Origin: a virus
Direction: 5' to 3' (one strand)
Virus record (IMG/VR): IMGVR_UViG_3300029266_000670
Coordinates: 1 to 64,000 of that record
DNA: 64,000 nt
The position numbers were made by a program, and so were the translations under genes. Below are positions 54,187-62,562 of this stretch, one piece after another. Each line of letters starts with the position of its first letter. The stretch's first letter is position 1. Below the pieces are notes generated by a model, which worked only from the letters and a program-made list of their open reading frames with translations, searched no databases and was not told the origin of the DNA.

Positions 54187-55853
54187 TGCCAACATTACTA
54201 GAATCAATAATCTCTGCACAAAGTTCTTCATCTAAATCTTCTACCCAAGGTTTAAATGATGACACCCGTGATGTAATTTTAGCAGACACCAATAAATTTG
54301 AAGTGTCGAGAGAAATTAAAAAATCAGTAATAAACATATACAACCCCAAGACCGTTATTCTAGGATCAGATGATGTGGACAAAACCACACGATCAGAGAG
54401 ACGAGAAGAAGATTTAGAGAGAAGAAGAAAGGGAATAGTCGGTAGTCTTGGTGGTGGTGCAGTTGGTGGTGCAGTTGGTTTGGGTGGTGCTAACAATCCT
54501 ACTACCAGTCCTGACGGTGATCCTGACGGTAGTACTGATTCTTTTCTTCCTGGCATTATTAAAAGAAATCCAATTACTAGTGCCCTAGGCGCCCTCGCCG
54601 TTGGCAAAGGCGCCCTCGCCGTTGGCCGTGGCAGTGGAATTTTAGCCAGAATACTAAGCCCATTTAGAGCATTTTTACCAATGGGAGTTGGATTAAAACC
54701 GTACATAGATGGAACTAAAAGTTTTACACAGTTAATGGCAGCAACAGGAAAATCACTTACAAGTTTTGTCAGTAGACTACCAAATATGGTTCGAGAAGCT
54801 AAACTTGCAAGAGAGTTATCTCTTGGTGTTGGAAGAATATCAACACAAACGACAGGTTCATTAGGTGCTAACGCATTCAGATCTATCAATCCTATACAGA
54901 GAATGATGAATCAGGTCAGAGGTGTAGGTGCAGCAACATCACAGTTTGGAACATCTTTTGCAAACTCTGCTCGAACCATGAACGTAGCCAAAAACGTAAA
55001 GACAGGATCACGGGCATTGATGAGGGGAACAGCCAGAATGCTCTTCAAATCTCCTTGGGGACTTCCATTCTTAGTGGCATCTGAAGGAGTATTCGCGGGC
55101 CTTGACATGGCAGACGAAACAAATCGTCACAGTCAAGATACGATGAATGCCCTTGGATATAAAGAAGGAAGTCCAGAGTTTAAGATGAAACAAAGAAACA
55201 ACCTGATGGAATTATTCAATGGTATGTCGGGAAATCAATACCACAAACAGATGGCAGATTTTTATGAAAATGAAGCATCGGGTGTATTTGAAGAAGTGAA
55301 TAAAGGAAGGGTATCAGGAGGAGAGTCTGCAATCACAGAACAAGAGTTTATAGGGGGAATGATGACTTCTACTTTTGAAAATCCAGTAAGTGGTATGAGA
55401 AAAATAAGTGCCTCATCCTTCTCAGAACTTGCAGGAAAACATAGAGAGTTAATTGGGCAAGAGCATGTCGGTGGTGGTGATAGTTTAATACCTGCTAAAG
55501 AATATAGAATAGGTTCGCTGACCAGTGATTTAGTTGATTTACCAGAAGAGATGGTAAACCCATCAATGGATATGGGACCTGTGACTTCTACTCCTTCTAT
55601 GTCCAGAACTATGTCGAATTCAGAGTTTGAATCATATGAAATGCAACCAGGCGATCGTGCGACCACCAATCGAGAAAGTCCTGGTCAGGTAACTATAATC
55701 AATCAACAATCTCCCCAAACAAATCAAGAAGCGTCTCTACCAACTAGAGAGTTAGAAACTAGACCTTCTAGCACTGAAGAATTACGAAGATCTTCATACG
55801 ATCAACAACCCGCGGGTTCTATTCCTGGCCGCAGCGGTAGGAATGCAAGTTAA
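54186..55853 (+). CDS. 29: Tape-measure/hub protein (gp29-like)
   Basis: The 555-aa protein (T4 gp29 590) lies right after the gp26 frameshift cassette, the standard tape-measure position. It has an N-terminal charged region, Gly/Ala-rich hydrophobic stretches (VGSLGGGAVGGAVGLGG near residue 82; ALGALAVG near 135; WGLPFLVASEGVFAGLDMAD near 297) that could insert in the host membrane, and a polar Ser/Thr/Pro-rich C-terminal third. If it sets tail length at about 1.5 angstrom per residue, the tail would be near T4 size. Sequence match to T4 gp29 is weak, so the name rests on context. Confidence 0.75.
   Translation: MPTLLESIISAQSSSSKSSTQGLNDDTRDVILADTNKFEVSREIKKSVINIYNPKTVILGSDDVDKTTRSERREEDLERRRKGIVGSLGGGAVGGAVGLGGANNPTTSPDGDPDGSTDSFLPGIIKRNPITSALGALAVGKGALAVGRGSGILARILSPFRAFLPMGVGLKPYIDGTKSFTQLMAATGKSLTSFVSRLPNMVREAKLARELSLGVGRISTQTTGSLGANAFRSINPIQRMMNQVRGVGAATSQFGTSFANSARTMNVAKNVKTGSRALMRGTARMLFKSPWGLPFLVASEGVFAGLDMADETNRHSQDTMNALGYKEGSPEFKMKQRNNLMELFNGMSGNQYHKQMADFYENEASGVFEEVNKGRVSGGESAITEQEFIGGMMTSTFENPVSGMRKISASSFSELAGKHRELIGQEHVGGGDSLIPAKEYRIGSLTSDLVDLPEEMVNPSMDMGPVTSTPSMSRTMSNSEFESYEMQPGDRATTNRESPGQVTIINQQSPQTNQEASLPTRELETRPSSTEELRRSSYDQQPAGSIPGRSGRNAS
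54588..54626 (+). repeat. GC-rich 18-bp direct repeat inside the tape-measure gene
   Basis: Two identical 18-bp copies (54588-54605 and 54609-54626) encode ALAVG-K/R-G twice. They are much richer in G+C than the surrounding AT-rich gene, suggesting recent tandem duplication. Confidence 0.85.
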
Positions 55854-55859
55854 AAAAAA

Positions 55860-55884
55860 GGAGAGTGGGATAAACCCACTCTCC
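55860..55884 (-). terminator. Terminator of gene 32, possibly bidirectional
   Basis: Perfect 10-bp stem (55860-55869 with 55875-55884), 5-nt loop. On the minus strand it is followed by eight T, so it is a strong intrinsic terminator for gene 32. On the plus strand, after the tape-measure stop, the tract is only CT-rich and should be weaker. Confidence 0.93.
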
Positions 55885-55910
55885 TCTCGCTCTAACGCTT
55901 TAAAAAGATT

Positions 55911-56795
55911 TCAATCTTCGTTTGCAAGTTGATTGAAGTAGGACATTGCGTCCGTACCCTCGTCAACCTTCGGCTTGAAGTCCTCTTCCTTTTCTGAAGC
56001 GTTACTGTGTGAAACACTCTCCACATTGTCAGACTCCGCAGTAGTTTCCCCACCACGTTCATCACCTTGAAGAACCGCGTCGAGACGAGCCTTGAGTTCG
56101 TCATACGACTTGAAGTTCGACTCACTTACAAATTCATCCAACTTGTATTGAGTCTTCCACAGACTTTCCAACTTGTCATCATCTCCATGAAAGAGAGGTG
56201 ATACAGATTCAAATTCTGACTTGTCATAATTGACAAATCCAGAAACCTTACGCACCTTCAACTTGAAGTTTGCACCCTTCCAGTAATCGAAGGGGTTGGT
56301 TGCCTCTTCGTCCTGAAACTCTGGATTCATTGACTCCTGAATCTTGTCGAAGATCTTCTTACCATACTTATAGAGGAAAACCTTGCCCTCGTTCTGAGGG
56401 TTTGCAGGATCACTCACCACAAGAATGTTAGAGATATAACTGAGACGACGCTTACGCTGACGAGCGATATCCTTATCACTCTCAATTCCACTGTTCCAAA
56501 GTCTACTGTTCATCTCAGAGACTGGATCCTTCTGACCAAGAGTAGTCAGTGAATTCTCGATAAACCAGCCACCTGGTCCCTTGAATCCATGATTGTACAA
56601 CTTAACCCACGGAATGTCTTCTCCGTCTGCGGCTGGAAGAAGACGAATAACAGCGAAACCGTTACCAGCCTTATCCAGTTCAGGACGCCAAAAGCGGTCA
56701 TCCTTGTAGTTGTTTGTCTTGTCCATGTTCTCCATTTTCTTCTGGAGACTTTCTAGACTTGAATTGGACTTGTTCTTAAAATCTGAAAAACTCAT
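55911..56795 (-). CDS. 32: gp32, single-stranded DNA-binding protein (zinc-less)
   Basis: gp32 coats ssDNA in replication and recombination. The OB core matches T4: FAVIRLLPAADGEDIPWVKLYNHGFKG...WFIENS, SNILVVSDPANPQNEGKVFLYKYGKKIFDKI, and FKLKVRKVSGFVNYDKSEF. T4's zinc ligands (the Cys-x-Cys cluster after the NHGF) are absent: the loop reads QKDPVSEMNSRLW. The C-terminus is acidic, for partner binding. I choose the second ATG (56793-56795, 294 aa) because AAGGA lies seven bases upstream; the ATG at 56801 is too close. The leader holds two hairpins that could serve autoregulation. Confidence 0.96.
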   Translation of the reverse strand: MSFSDFKNKSNSSLESLQKKMENMDKTNNYKDDRFWRPELDKAGNGFAVIRLLPAADGEDIPWVKLYNHGFKGPGGWFIENSLTTLGQKDPVSEMNSRLWNSGIESDKDIARQRKRRLSYISNILVVSDPANPQNEGKVFLYKYGKKIFDKIQESMNPEFQDEEATNPFDYWKGANFKLKVRKVSGFVNYDKSEFESVSPLFHGDDDKLESLWKTQYKLDEFVSESNFKSYDELKARLDAVLQGDERGGETTAESDNVESVSHSNASEKEEDFKPKVDEGTDAMSYFNQLANED

Positions 56796-56809
56796 ATGCA
56801 TTTCCTTTC

Positions 56810-56856
56810 CCGAGGGACTACCTCGGACTAATGATACTGTTGGGAACTCCCCAACA
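56810..56856 (-). promoter_or_regulatory. Two leader hairpins upstream of gene 32
   Basis: On the minus strand, hairpin one (56838-56856) has a 7-bp stem TGTTGGG/CCCAACA with a 5-nt loop; hairpin two (56810-56826) has a 6-bp stem CCGAGG/CCTCGG with a 5-nt loop, ending a few bases before the Shine-Dalgarno. T4 gp32 represses its own mRNA through a leader pseudoknot, so these are candidate translational operator elements. Confidence 0.65.
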
Positions 56857-56864
56857 CTTGGTAT

Positions 56865-56892
56865 ATTATAACACGATAACGTACCGTGTCAA
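56865..56892 (-). promoter_or_regulatory. Consensus sigma70 promoter of gene 32
   Basis: Perfect TTGACA (56887-56892), 16-bp spacer, perfect TATAAT (56865-56870). It gives a leader of roughly 60 nt that contains both hairpins. Confidence 0.88.
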
Positions 56893-56895
56893 ATA

Positions 56896-57114
56896 TTAAA
56901 TTGGTAATTTTGGTGTAGAAGGTAGCATATTAAGGATTTCTCCTTCTGCCTGTATCTTCTCGATTATTGGTTTTGATAAATACTTAGCCGCAGCGGCTGG
57001 TTCAATTTCATTTTCTTCACATATTCCTATAATGGCATCTATGTAAGAACCACCATGCAGTTTAACGTATTCTTGGAGATCCGTGGTAAACAGTCTCTCG
57101 ATTTTTTCAAACAT
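56896..57114 (-). CDS. 33: gp33, late-transcription co-activator
   Basis: The 72-aa protein has the gp33 core of marine T4-like phages: SYIDAIIGICEENEIEPAAAAKYLSKPIIEKIQAE followed by a C-terminal LNMLPSTPKLPI, the sliding-clamp-binding-type tail. gp33 bridges RNA polymerase and the gp45 clamp to activate gp55-dependent late promoters. It is shorter than T4 gp33 (112). It lies just upstream of gene 32 with its own promoter and an AGGAG Shine-Dalgarno. Confidence 0.82.
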   Translation of the reverse strand: MFEKIERLFTTDLQEYVKLHGGSYIDAIIGICEENEIEPAAAAKYLSKPIIEKIQAEGEILNMLPSTPKLPI

Positions 57115-57135
57115 TATAAATCTCCTCTGGGGATT

Positions 57136-57164
57136 ATTATATCAAATTTACCATCACACTACAA
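57136..57164 (-). promoter_or_regulatory. Sigma70-like promoter of gene 33
   Basis: TTGTAG (57159-57164), 17-bp spacer, perfect TATAAT (57136-57141), 21 nt before the ATG at 57114. The -35 abuts a 12-bp palindrome AGTATATATACT (57164-57175) in the divergent gap towards the plus-strand gene at 57211. Confidence 0.65.
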
Positions 57165-57210
57165 GTATATATACTAAGAATATAGGAACACATCCTAACG
57201 GAGAGAATAC

Positions 57211-59481
57211 ATGGCTGTTGACGATAGCGTACTCATAATTGAAGGATCGACTGCGGAAAGAATTGCTACAGACTTTGTTACTGCTGGCAGCACATCCGCA
57301 CACTATCAGTACATGAAGGTTGCATGGGGAGCAGACGGAACCGCAACTCCCGTTAGTGCTGCTACAGGAACTCACCTTCCTGTTCAATTATACATTGGCG
57401 GCAGTGCGATAACATCTACTAGTAATGCACTTGATGTAAATCTAAAAACTTCTTCCATTAGCGTAACTACTGATCTTGGAGTCAGAGGACTCACTGCGGA
57501 GTATACCGCCGGCGGTGGAACCTATAGTGGCGACATTGTAGGTGTTACTGGTGAAGTAACGATCACTGATACTGTAACCGTCAAGGGAAGTGGTAAGTCT
57601 GCCGATGTATTATATGTCTCTGGATACGGAGGAATGACTGCTGTTGAAGTTTCTGCAATTGACTTTGACATTAGAGGGTTGACGGCCACCTACACCGCAG
57701 GTGGCGGAACCTATAGTGGTGATATTGTAGGTGTTACTGGTGAAGTAAGTGCCAATATTGTAGCCAGTGGTGTCACTCTTGGAATAACTTTTGACACTGC
57801 AACCACATTCCCAATTACCACTGGTACTTTGGGTGTAACATGGGACGCTGGAACACAATTAGATGCCAACATAACGAACACTGATTTGGATATTCGTGGA
57901 CTGTCTATGGGTGTTCACGGTAGCACAGCGATGCACGTTGCTGCAAGCACCGACACAGTTATAGTTCAAGGTGTAACAAACGCCTATCCAGTAGCGGTTC
58001 ACTTAACGGGTATATCAGGAGACGGAAATCAATATCCAGTAGGAATTTCTGGAGATGAACTTAAAGTTTCATTCGCTAACGGAACCGTTAGTGCTACCAT
58101 AACCGACACAGATATAAACCTTGCTACTGTTGCAAATGGTGTAACTATCGGTATAACTTTCGATGACGGAACTATATTCCCCATATCCACTGGTGCCACA
58201 TTAGGAATTACATGGGATGCAACTTCAGAGATAGACGCCAATATAACCAACGCATCTATTGCTGTTACCTCCACGGATCTAGATATTCGAGCGTTGAACT
58301 CCGCCGATAAAATTACCGCTATGGGATTCAGTGGTCCAGCAGGACTATCTGCAATGCCTGCAATTTTATATGGTGGTGTTGCTACATCACATCCAAGACC
58401 GTTAGGTGTGACCATAGGTAAAGAACAGGTAAGTGGTATAACAACTGAACTTCTCCATGTTCGTGTCGAGGGTTCTGGTATCACCAATGTAACTGCTCTA
58501 CAAGTTCAAGGAAGAAATGATGGACTTACCCTGTTCCCAGTCTCCATCATAGGAACCACGGGCAAAGGCGGACATGAACTAGGTGTAACATGGGATCAGT
58601 CAGGAATCCAAACCGTCGTAGGAGCAGGAGTAACCGCACACAACTCTCCGTATGTAAATAGTCTCCTAGTCGGAGTATCTGCTCCAAATTCAATAGGAAA
58701 CGAAGCGATTGTACCAGTTGGAATCTCTGGTGGCGCTCTTAATGTTAACTTAGTCAACACTGACGCAGTATCATTCAGTGCTACAGTTGATGCCAACACC
58801 ACGGTTGCAAATGCAGCAAACGCAGCAATTCCAGTTCATGGTGCAACTACAGATGCTACGGCAATATATGTGTCGGGTACTGCTGGATCGACAAGTGCGT
58901 GGCCCATCATGGTTCAGGGTTACACCACCGGAAATGGACTTGATGCCCCAATCGGCGTAACCTTTGAGTTCAAGCACGAACTAGAAGGACTCTCTGGTGG
59001 AATCACTGCTCTGCACAATGCACTTGCAGGTGTTAGTCTTGCAATAACGTTGCAGGATGCGACGTTCACTGCAACTAACACCGAATTAGGAACTCTAAAT
59101 AGCAACATAACCACCACCAACAGCAGTCTCGATTCAATGGTATCGGCTTATGTTAACGGTGTAGTTCCAGCAACCGTTCCAGTTTCTGTTTCGGCTCCAT
59201 CCAGCGTACTAACTTATCGAGTTGTTGTTACTGAGGAGATGCAACTGGCTCATGGTACTGGTACAGCAAACACAACAGCGTTTAATTCGGGAATTAGAAT
59301 TAAACTACATCAAGATGCATCTGGTCCCGTGTATGTGGGTGGTACAGATGTAACTGTGTCAAGCGGTTACATGTTAAATCCCGGAGAAGATTTGTTCATA
59401 GAACAACAGTTCACTGATACAATAGGACTTATATGCGAAACTGGTCTAGTCAACATGAATGTTTATGTAATAGGATATTGA
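57211..59481 (+). CDS. Large repetitive beta-rich protein, probable virion structural protein
   Basis: A 756-aa protein with GGAGAG before the ATG. The opening (MAVDDSVLIIEGSTAERIATDFV...HYQYMKVAWGADGTATPVSA) resembles the N-terminus of phage virion proteins that carry many short beta repeats. Units such as DLDIRGL, GVTLGITFD, TLGITWDA and IVGVTGEV recur through residues ~85-390, and a 63-aa duplicated block (about 95-160) is nearly identical at DNA level. It is low in Cys and charged residues and rich in Thr, Gly and Val. A role as neck, whisker or decoration fibre is inference. It forms a two-gene plus-strand unit with the following gene. Confidence 0.65.
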   Translation: MAVDDSVLIIEGSTAERIATDFVTAGSTSAHYQYMKVAWGADGTATPVSAATGTHLPVQLYIGGSAITSTSNALDVNLKTSSISVTTDLGVRGLTAEYTAGGGTYSGDIVGVTGEVTITDTVTVKGSGKSADVLYVSGYGGMTAVEVSAIDFDIRGLTATYTAGGGTYSGDIVGVTGEVSANIVASGVTLGITFDTATTFPITTGTLGVTWDAGTQLDANITNTDLDIRGLSMGVHGSTAMHVAASTDTVIVQGVTNAYPVAVHLTGISGDGNQYPVGISGDELKVSFANGTVSATITDTDINLATVANGVTIGITFDDGTIFPISTGATLGITWDATSEIDANITNASIAVTSTDLDIRALNSADKITAMGFSGPAGLSAMPAILYGGVATSHPRPLGVTIGKEQVSGITTELLHVRVEGSGITNVTALQVQGRNDGLTLFPVSIIGTTGKGGHELGVTWDQSGIQTVVGAGVTAHNSPYVNSLLVGVSAPNSIGNEAIVPVGISGGALNVNLVNTDAVSFSATVDANTTVANAANAAIPVHGATTDATAIYVSGTAGSTSAWPIMVQGYTTGNGLDAPIGVTFEFKHELEGLSGGITALHNALAGVSLAITLQDATFTATNTELGTLNSNITTTNSSLDSMVSAYVNGVVPATVPVSVSAPSSVLTYRVVVTEEMQLAHGTGTANTTAFNSGIRIKLHQDASGPVYVGGTDVTVSSGYMLNPGEDLFIEQQFTDTIGLICETGLVNMNVYVIGY

Positions 59482-59484
59482 TAT

Positions 59485-61974
59485 ATGCCCCTGATTGATA
59501 AAGTTTATGATTCGGAAAACTACGGTGAATGGTATCCGTGGGGAACTGCCACAAGTCGAAATTATAGTAACACATATCCAACAGCGATTAAGTTGTTACA
59601 CTCTACTTCGGCCCAAGTGAACTTGGGGTTTAATATTGAATTAGGGACAAAGGTAAACACACAGTTACCACCGTCATCTATTGAAGCCTCTATAAAAACT
59701 TGGCCTGATGATTTAACGTCAAATGTGACGACATATAGTGACACAACCACTATATTCAGGTATAAAGTTAATGATAACAGTATTCAAATTGAAATCATGA
59801 AACCACCGGTAAATACGGATGATCAAGCCAAATTCGAATTGTATAAAGATTCTCTTCAAAGATTATTCGAAAGAAATATAACTGATTATTTAGATTTCGG
59901 TACTATCCTAGATGAAAGTAGTATAAACCAAGATGTCAGCAACTCTAGATATTTTGTCGAAACTTCATTCGTAGACGTAGACGACCCAGGTCCACTTACA
60001 ATTATCGATGATTCTGATAAGTACAGTATAACAGTAAGTAATTTTCGATTAATACTAAGTACCGATGTCCCTTTCACGACTAACAACACGTTTGTCGAAG
60101 GCGGTACTATACAATGGTTACCATTCGAACACCAAATTACCGAAGATGAAATAGAATCAGATTGGTTAGTATCATCTACTGCTACTGGTAAATTTGCCGA
60201 AGAAGGTCAATATATAAAACTCCAGAAGCCGGGTTCACAACCTGCCGGATCAAATGCAGACAGAATTTTTCAAGTTGGTAGATACGTCGAATTAACTAAC
60301 CCAGATGAATCTATATCAGGACATACTGAGGTTATAAGTGTAGATGGCACTCCTCTCTCCGAAGACGTAACTCCAATAAACTACGATATTAAAAACGTAT
60401 CCATGCGTCCGAAATTAAGAATTAGATATAGAATACCAGCACCGGACAATACATCTAATGTAACCGATCCGGATCGAGATGCTACCAATAAAATATTTAA
60501 ATTCAGTACTGACACATCCAATAGTACTTTTGGGTATCATCATTTTTCGAACAACGGAGTTCAACCACTCAACCAATGGATTGGCGATTTAGAAAACGAT
60601 CCAAAGAATTATTTTTTCGGAGATGACAACGGAAACTCTATCCTCGCTGGGTTGGGTGGGATAAGGCAACCTAACTGGGGACAGTGGCACACAGGGATAA
60701 TGGATGGTCCTAAAGCAACAGGTTTTAATGCTATCGAATTGAGTACCACTTTTGTTACAGTAGAAGGCCCAGATAAAGAAAAGAGAGTAACTCCGTGGAG
60801 AAAAGCATATAGATTCCTGAATAGATTTAAATTCAACGGAGCATCAATATCATTATTCCACCAAGCCGGCAACGGATTTCCAGATGCAGAAGGTAAAGCA
60901 TTCTTTAATATGAAATATGATATTGTGTCTGGTCCGATTTCTCAAGGTCAACGGGGAATTGAATATCCATTATCATGCGTCCATAGACCCCCATGCTTAT
61001 ATGCAGCAGATCTCAGTGAGGAAAACGATCTCGGAAGTAATCACATAACATTAGGTCACAGCATAACAGACTCTAGTCTGGAGTCTGGTAACTGGTGGGA
61101 GGCAGACAATCGTGACTATGATGGAAATGGAGTAACCGATCCCAGTTGGAATAGAGTCTCCGCAAAATATTACATAGAACCTGATGGGTATGGGTGGCAA
61201 TTAAAAGAGCAAAATAATCCAGATTCAATAACCTTTACCCTGAATCTATCCGACGCAGGATCAAGATCAGGTTTAGGTGATTATGATTTTACGGGTTCAG
61301 TTTCGTGTACAGACATCGTAATACCAGCATACTCGGGAGAAACCCTATACCGTGAATTTACAGACAACGACCAAGGTTTTATGGTAAACAACTATGTAAA
61401 TTCGGGAAGTCCAGTTGATGCTATATTCTTTGATATCAGTCAGACTGATGAAATTTTAAGAATGAGTGGGTCGGGTGGATCCATCCCTGGTCCTTCGATG
61501 GAAAGATGGAAAGATACATTCGATGGTATCGGAGTAAGAAATAAAACAAAAAATGAATTTAAGAACTTCCCCTCATCTTCTTTCATGAAGCGTATCTCTA
61601 AAGATTCTAATGGTGCCGATCTAGATACTAAAGAGAATTTCGTAGTAGCAGTGTACACCAATGAATCTACCAGTTGGTTAAACAATTGGGAAACTAACGA
61701 CGAAATAGAAGTAAAATTCAATTCTAAAACGGTGATAGCGGACTGGAGTAATCCTAGTCTAAATTTAGACACCGCGACGTATGTGCCTATAAGTTATAGA
61801 GATTTAGATGTTGAGTATATGGATGATATCCGAGATGAATTTACTTCATCGGCAGGAAGCATCAACGACTTCACTATAACTTCTGATGGGGAAGTAGACG
61901 GAAATATCACCATCGTAATAGACGGTGATATTCCAAGTAATATTAAATTACGCTACGAAGAAAGACCAGACTAG
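59485..61974 (+). CDS. Large unknown protein, probable virion structural protein
   Basis: An 829-aa protein starting 3 bp after the previous stop. I do not recognise it. It is acidic, rich in Asp, Asn, Ser and Thr, and predicted mostly beta. Notable segments are MPLIDKVYDSENYGEWYPWG at the N-terminus, YHHFSNNGVQPLNQWIGDLENDP near 350, and WRKAYRFLNRFKFNGASISLFHQAGNGFPDAEGKAFFNMKYDI near 440. The C-terminus ends in a small beta domain (FTITSDGEVDGNITIVIDGDI). There is no signal peptide or membrane segment. Co-transcription with the repetitive upstream gene suggests they form one structure. Confidence 0.6.
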   Translation: MPLIDKVYDSENYGEWYPWGTATSRNYSNTYPTAIKLLHSTSAQVNLGFNIELGTKVNTQLPPSSIEASIKTWPDDLTSNVTTYSDTTTIFRYKVNDNSIQIEIMKPPVNTDDQAKFELYKDSLQRLFERNITDYLDFGTILDESSINQDVSNSRYFVETSFVDVDDPGPLTIIDDSDKYSITVSNFRLILSTDVPFTTNNTFVEGGTIQWLPFEHQITEDEIESDWLVSSTATGKFAEEGQYIKLQKPGSQPAGSNADRIFQVGRYVELTNPDESISGHTEVISVDGTPLSEDVTPINYDIKNVSMRPKLRIRYRIPAPDNTSNVTDPDRDATNKIFKFSTDTSNSTFGYHHFSNNGVQPLNQWIGDLENDPKNYFFGDDNGNSILAGLGGIRQPNWGQWHTGIMDGPKATGFNAIELSTTFVTVEGPDKEKRVTPWRKAYRFLNRFKFNGASISLFHQAGNGFPDAEGKAFFNMKYDIVSGPISQGQRGIEYPLSCVHRPPCLYAADLSEENDLGSNHITLGHSITDSSLESGNWWEADNRDYDGNGVTDPSWNRVSAKYYIEPDGYGWQLKEQNNPDSITFTLNLSDAGSRSGLGDYDFTGSVSCTDIVIPAYSGETLYREFTDNDQGFMVNNYVNSGSPVDAIFFDISQTDEILRMSGSGGSIPGPSMERWKDTFDGIGVRNKTKNEFKNFPSSSFMKRISKDSNGADLDTKENFVVAVYTNESTSWLNNWETNDEIEVKFNSKTVIADWSNPSLNLDTATYVPISYRDLDVEYMDDIRDEFTSSAGSINDFTITSDGEVDGNITIVIDGDIPSNIKLRYEERPD

Positions 61975-61994
61975 TCGAATCTTTCCAACTGAAT

Positions 61995-62123
61995 TCACTT
62001 ATTCCAAGGAAAGAACTTTCGTACCCAATACCAAATCTTTCTACCGCATAATGCGCCTAGACCGAAGATTACCAGAGTATAAAAAGTAGTCCCAAGAATA
62101 TCGGTTAAATCTAAATTTTCCAT
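61995..62123 (-). CDS. 42-aa single-membrane-span protein
   Basis: The ATG at 62121-62123 has AAGGA seven bases upstream. The product has an acidic N-terminus (MENLDLTD), one hydrophobic span (ILGTTFYTLVIFGLGALCG) and a basic aromatic tail (RKIWYWVRKFFPWNK), the features of a small N-out membrane protein. The stop lies 20 bp from the convergent end of the gene at 59485. A perfect 14-bp palindrome CATGAAATTTCATG (62137-62150) precedes the ribosome site. It could be a lysis or envelope-modifying peptide; this is inference. Confidence 0.65.
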   Translation of the reverse strand: MENLDLTDILGTTFYTLVIFGLGALCGRKIWYWVRKFFPWNK

Positions 62124-62174
62124 GTACATTTCCTTTCATGAAATTTCATGTCATCTAATATGTATATAAAAAAA

Positions 62175-62260
62175 CCTCGACTCAAATTTTCCTCAAGGTG
62201 GGGCGCAGAGAGAAGGCTGGGAATGCTATCAAAAACACTGCCTGCCAATTTGAGTCGAGG
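62175..62260 (-). ncRNA. Nested-hairpin structured RNA/terminator element
   Basis: Perfect 14-bp outer stem (62175-62188 with 62247-62260) encloses a 58-nt interior. On the minus strand the interior forms a second stem (GGCAGGCAGTG with CATTCCCAGCC, two mismatches and one G-U pair) and the outer stem is followed by seven T. The G-U pair and the T-run favour minus-strand transcription. It lies between the two-span membrane gene and the 42-aa gene. The rest of the 61975-62307 region holds only these elements and the 42-aa gene. Confidence 0.6.
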
Positions 62261-62307
62261 TGATTTTTAGTCTTGCAGGTTTCGCTTGTAGGGGAACACC
62301 ATATGTA

Positions 62308-62562
62308 TCACTTCTCTTCTTCGAATCTTCCTCGAAGAATTCTAGTATCCATACGATCACGGTACTGCTTCGGATTCTCCCACAGACGAACATTGCCCAT
62401 GAGATCCACCTTGCACTTCCAGATCATACCACACATTACGAAGAAAGCAAACGACATTCCGTATTCAATCGGAATAAATCCTGCGATCATTAGAATACCA
62501 AGAAAGGCATTCAGTGTAGTCATCATCAAAAGCATAGTCATTGCGTACTGCTGTTCAAACAT
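62308..62562 (-). CDS. 84-aa protein with two membrane spans
   Basis: I start it at the ATG 62560-62562, which overlaps the stop of the upstream gene and has GGAG ten bases before; a longer frame is open but lies inside that gene. Two hydrophobic spans (YAMTMLLMMTTLNAFLGILMIAGF and YGMSFAFFVMCGMIW) are separated by a short acidic turn (IPIEYG) and followed by a charged tail (RDRMDTRILRGRFEEEK). Size and hairpin topology recall class II holins, but no sequence family is recognised. Confidence 0.65.
   Translation of the reverse strand: MFEQQYAMTMLLMMTTLNAFLGILMIAGFIPIEYGMSFAFFVMCGMIWKCKVDLMGNVRLWENPKQYRDRMDTRILRGRFEEEK

Noticed and set aside
54158-54889. 243-aa minus-strand open frame
   Set aside because: Antisense shadow of the tape-measure gene.
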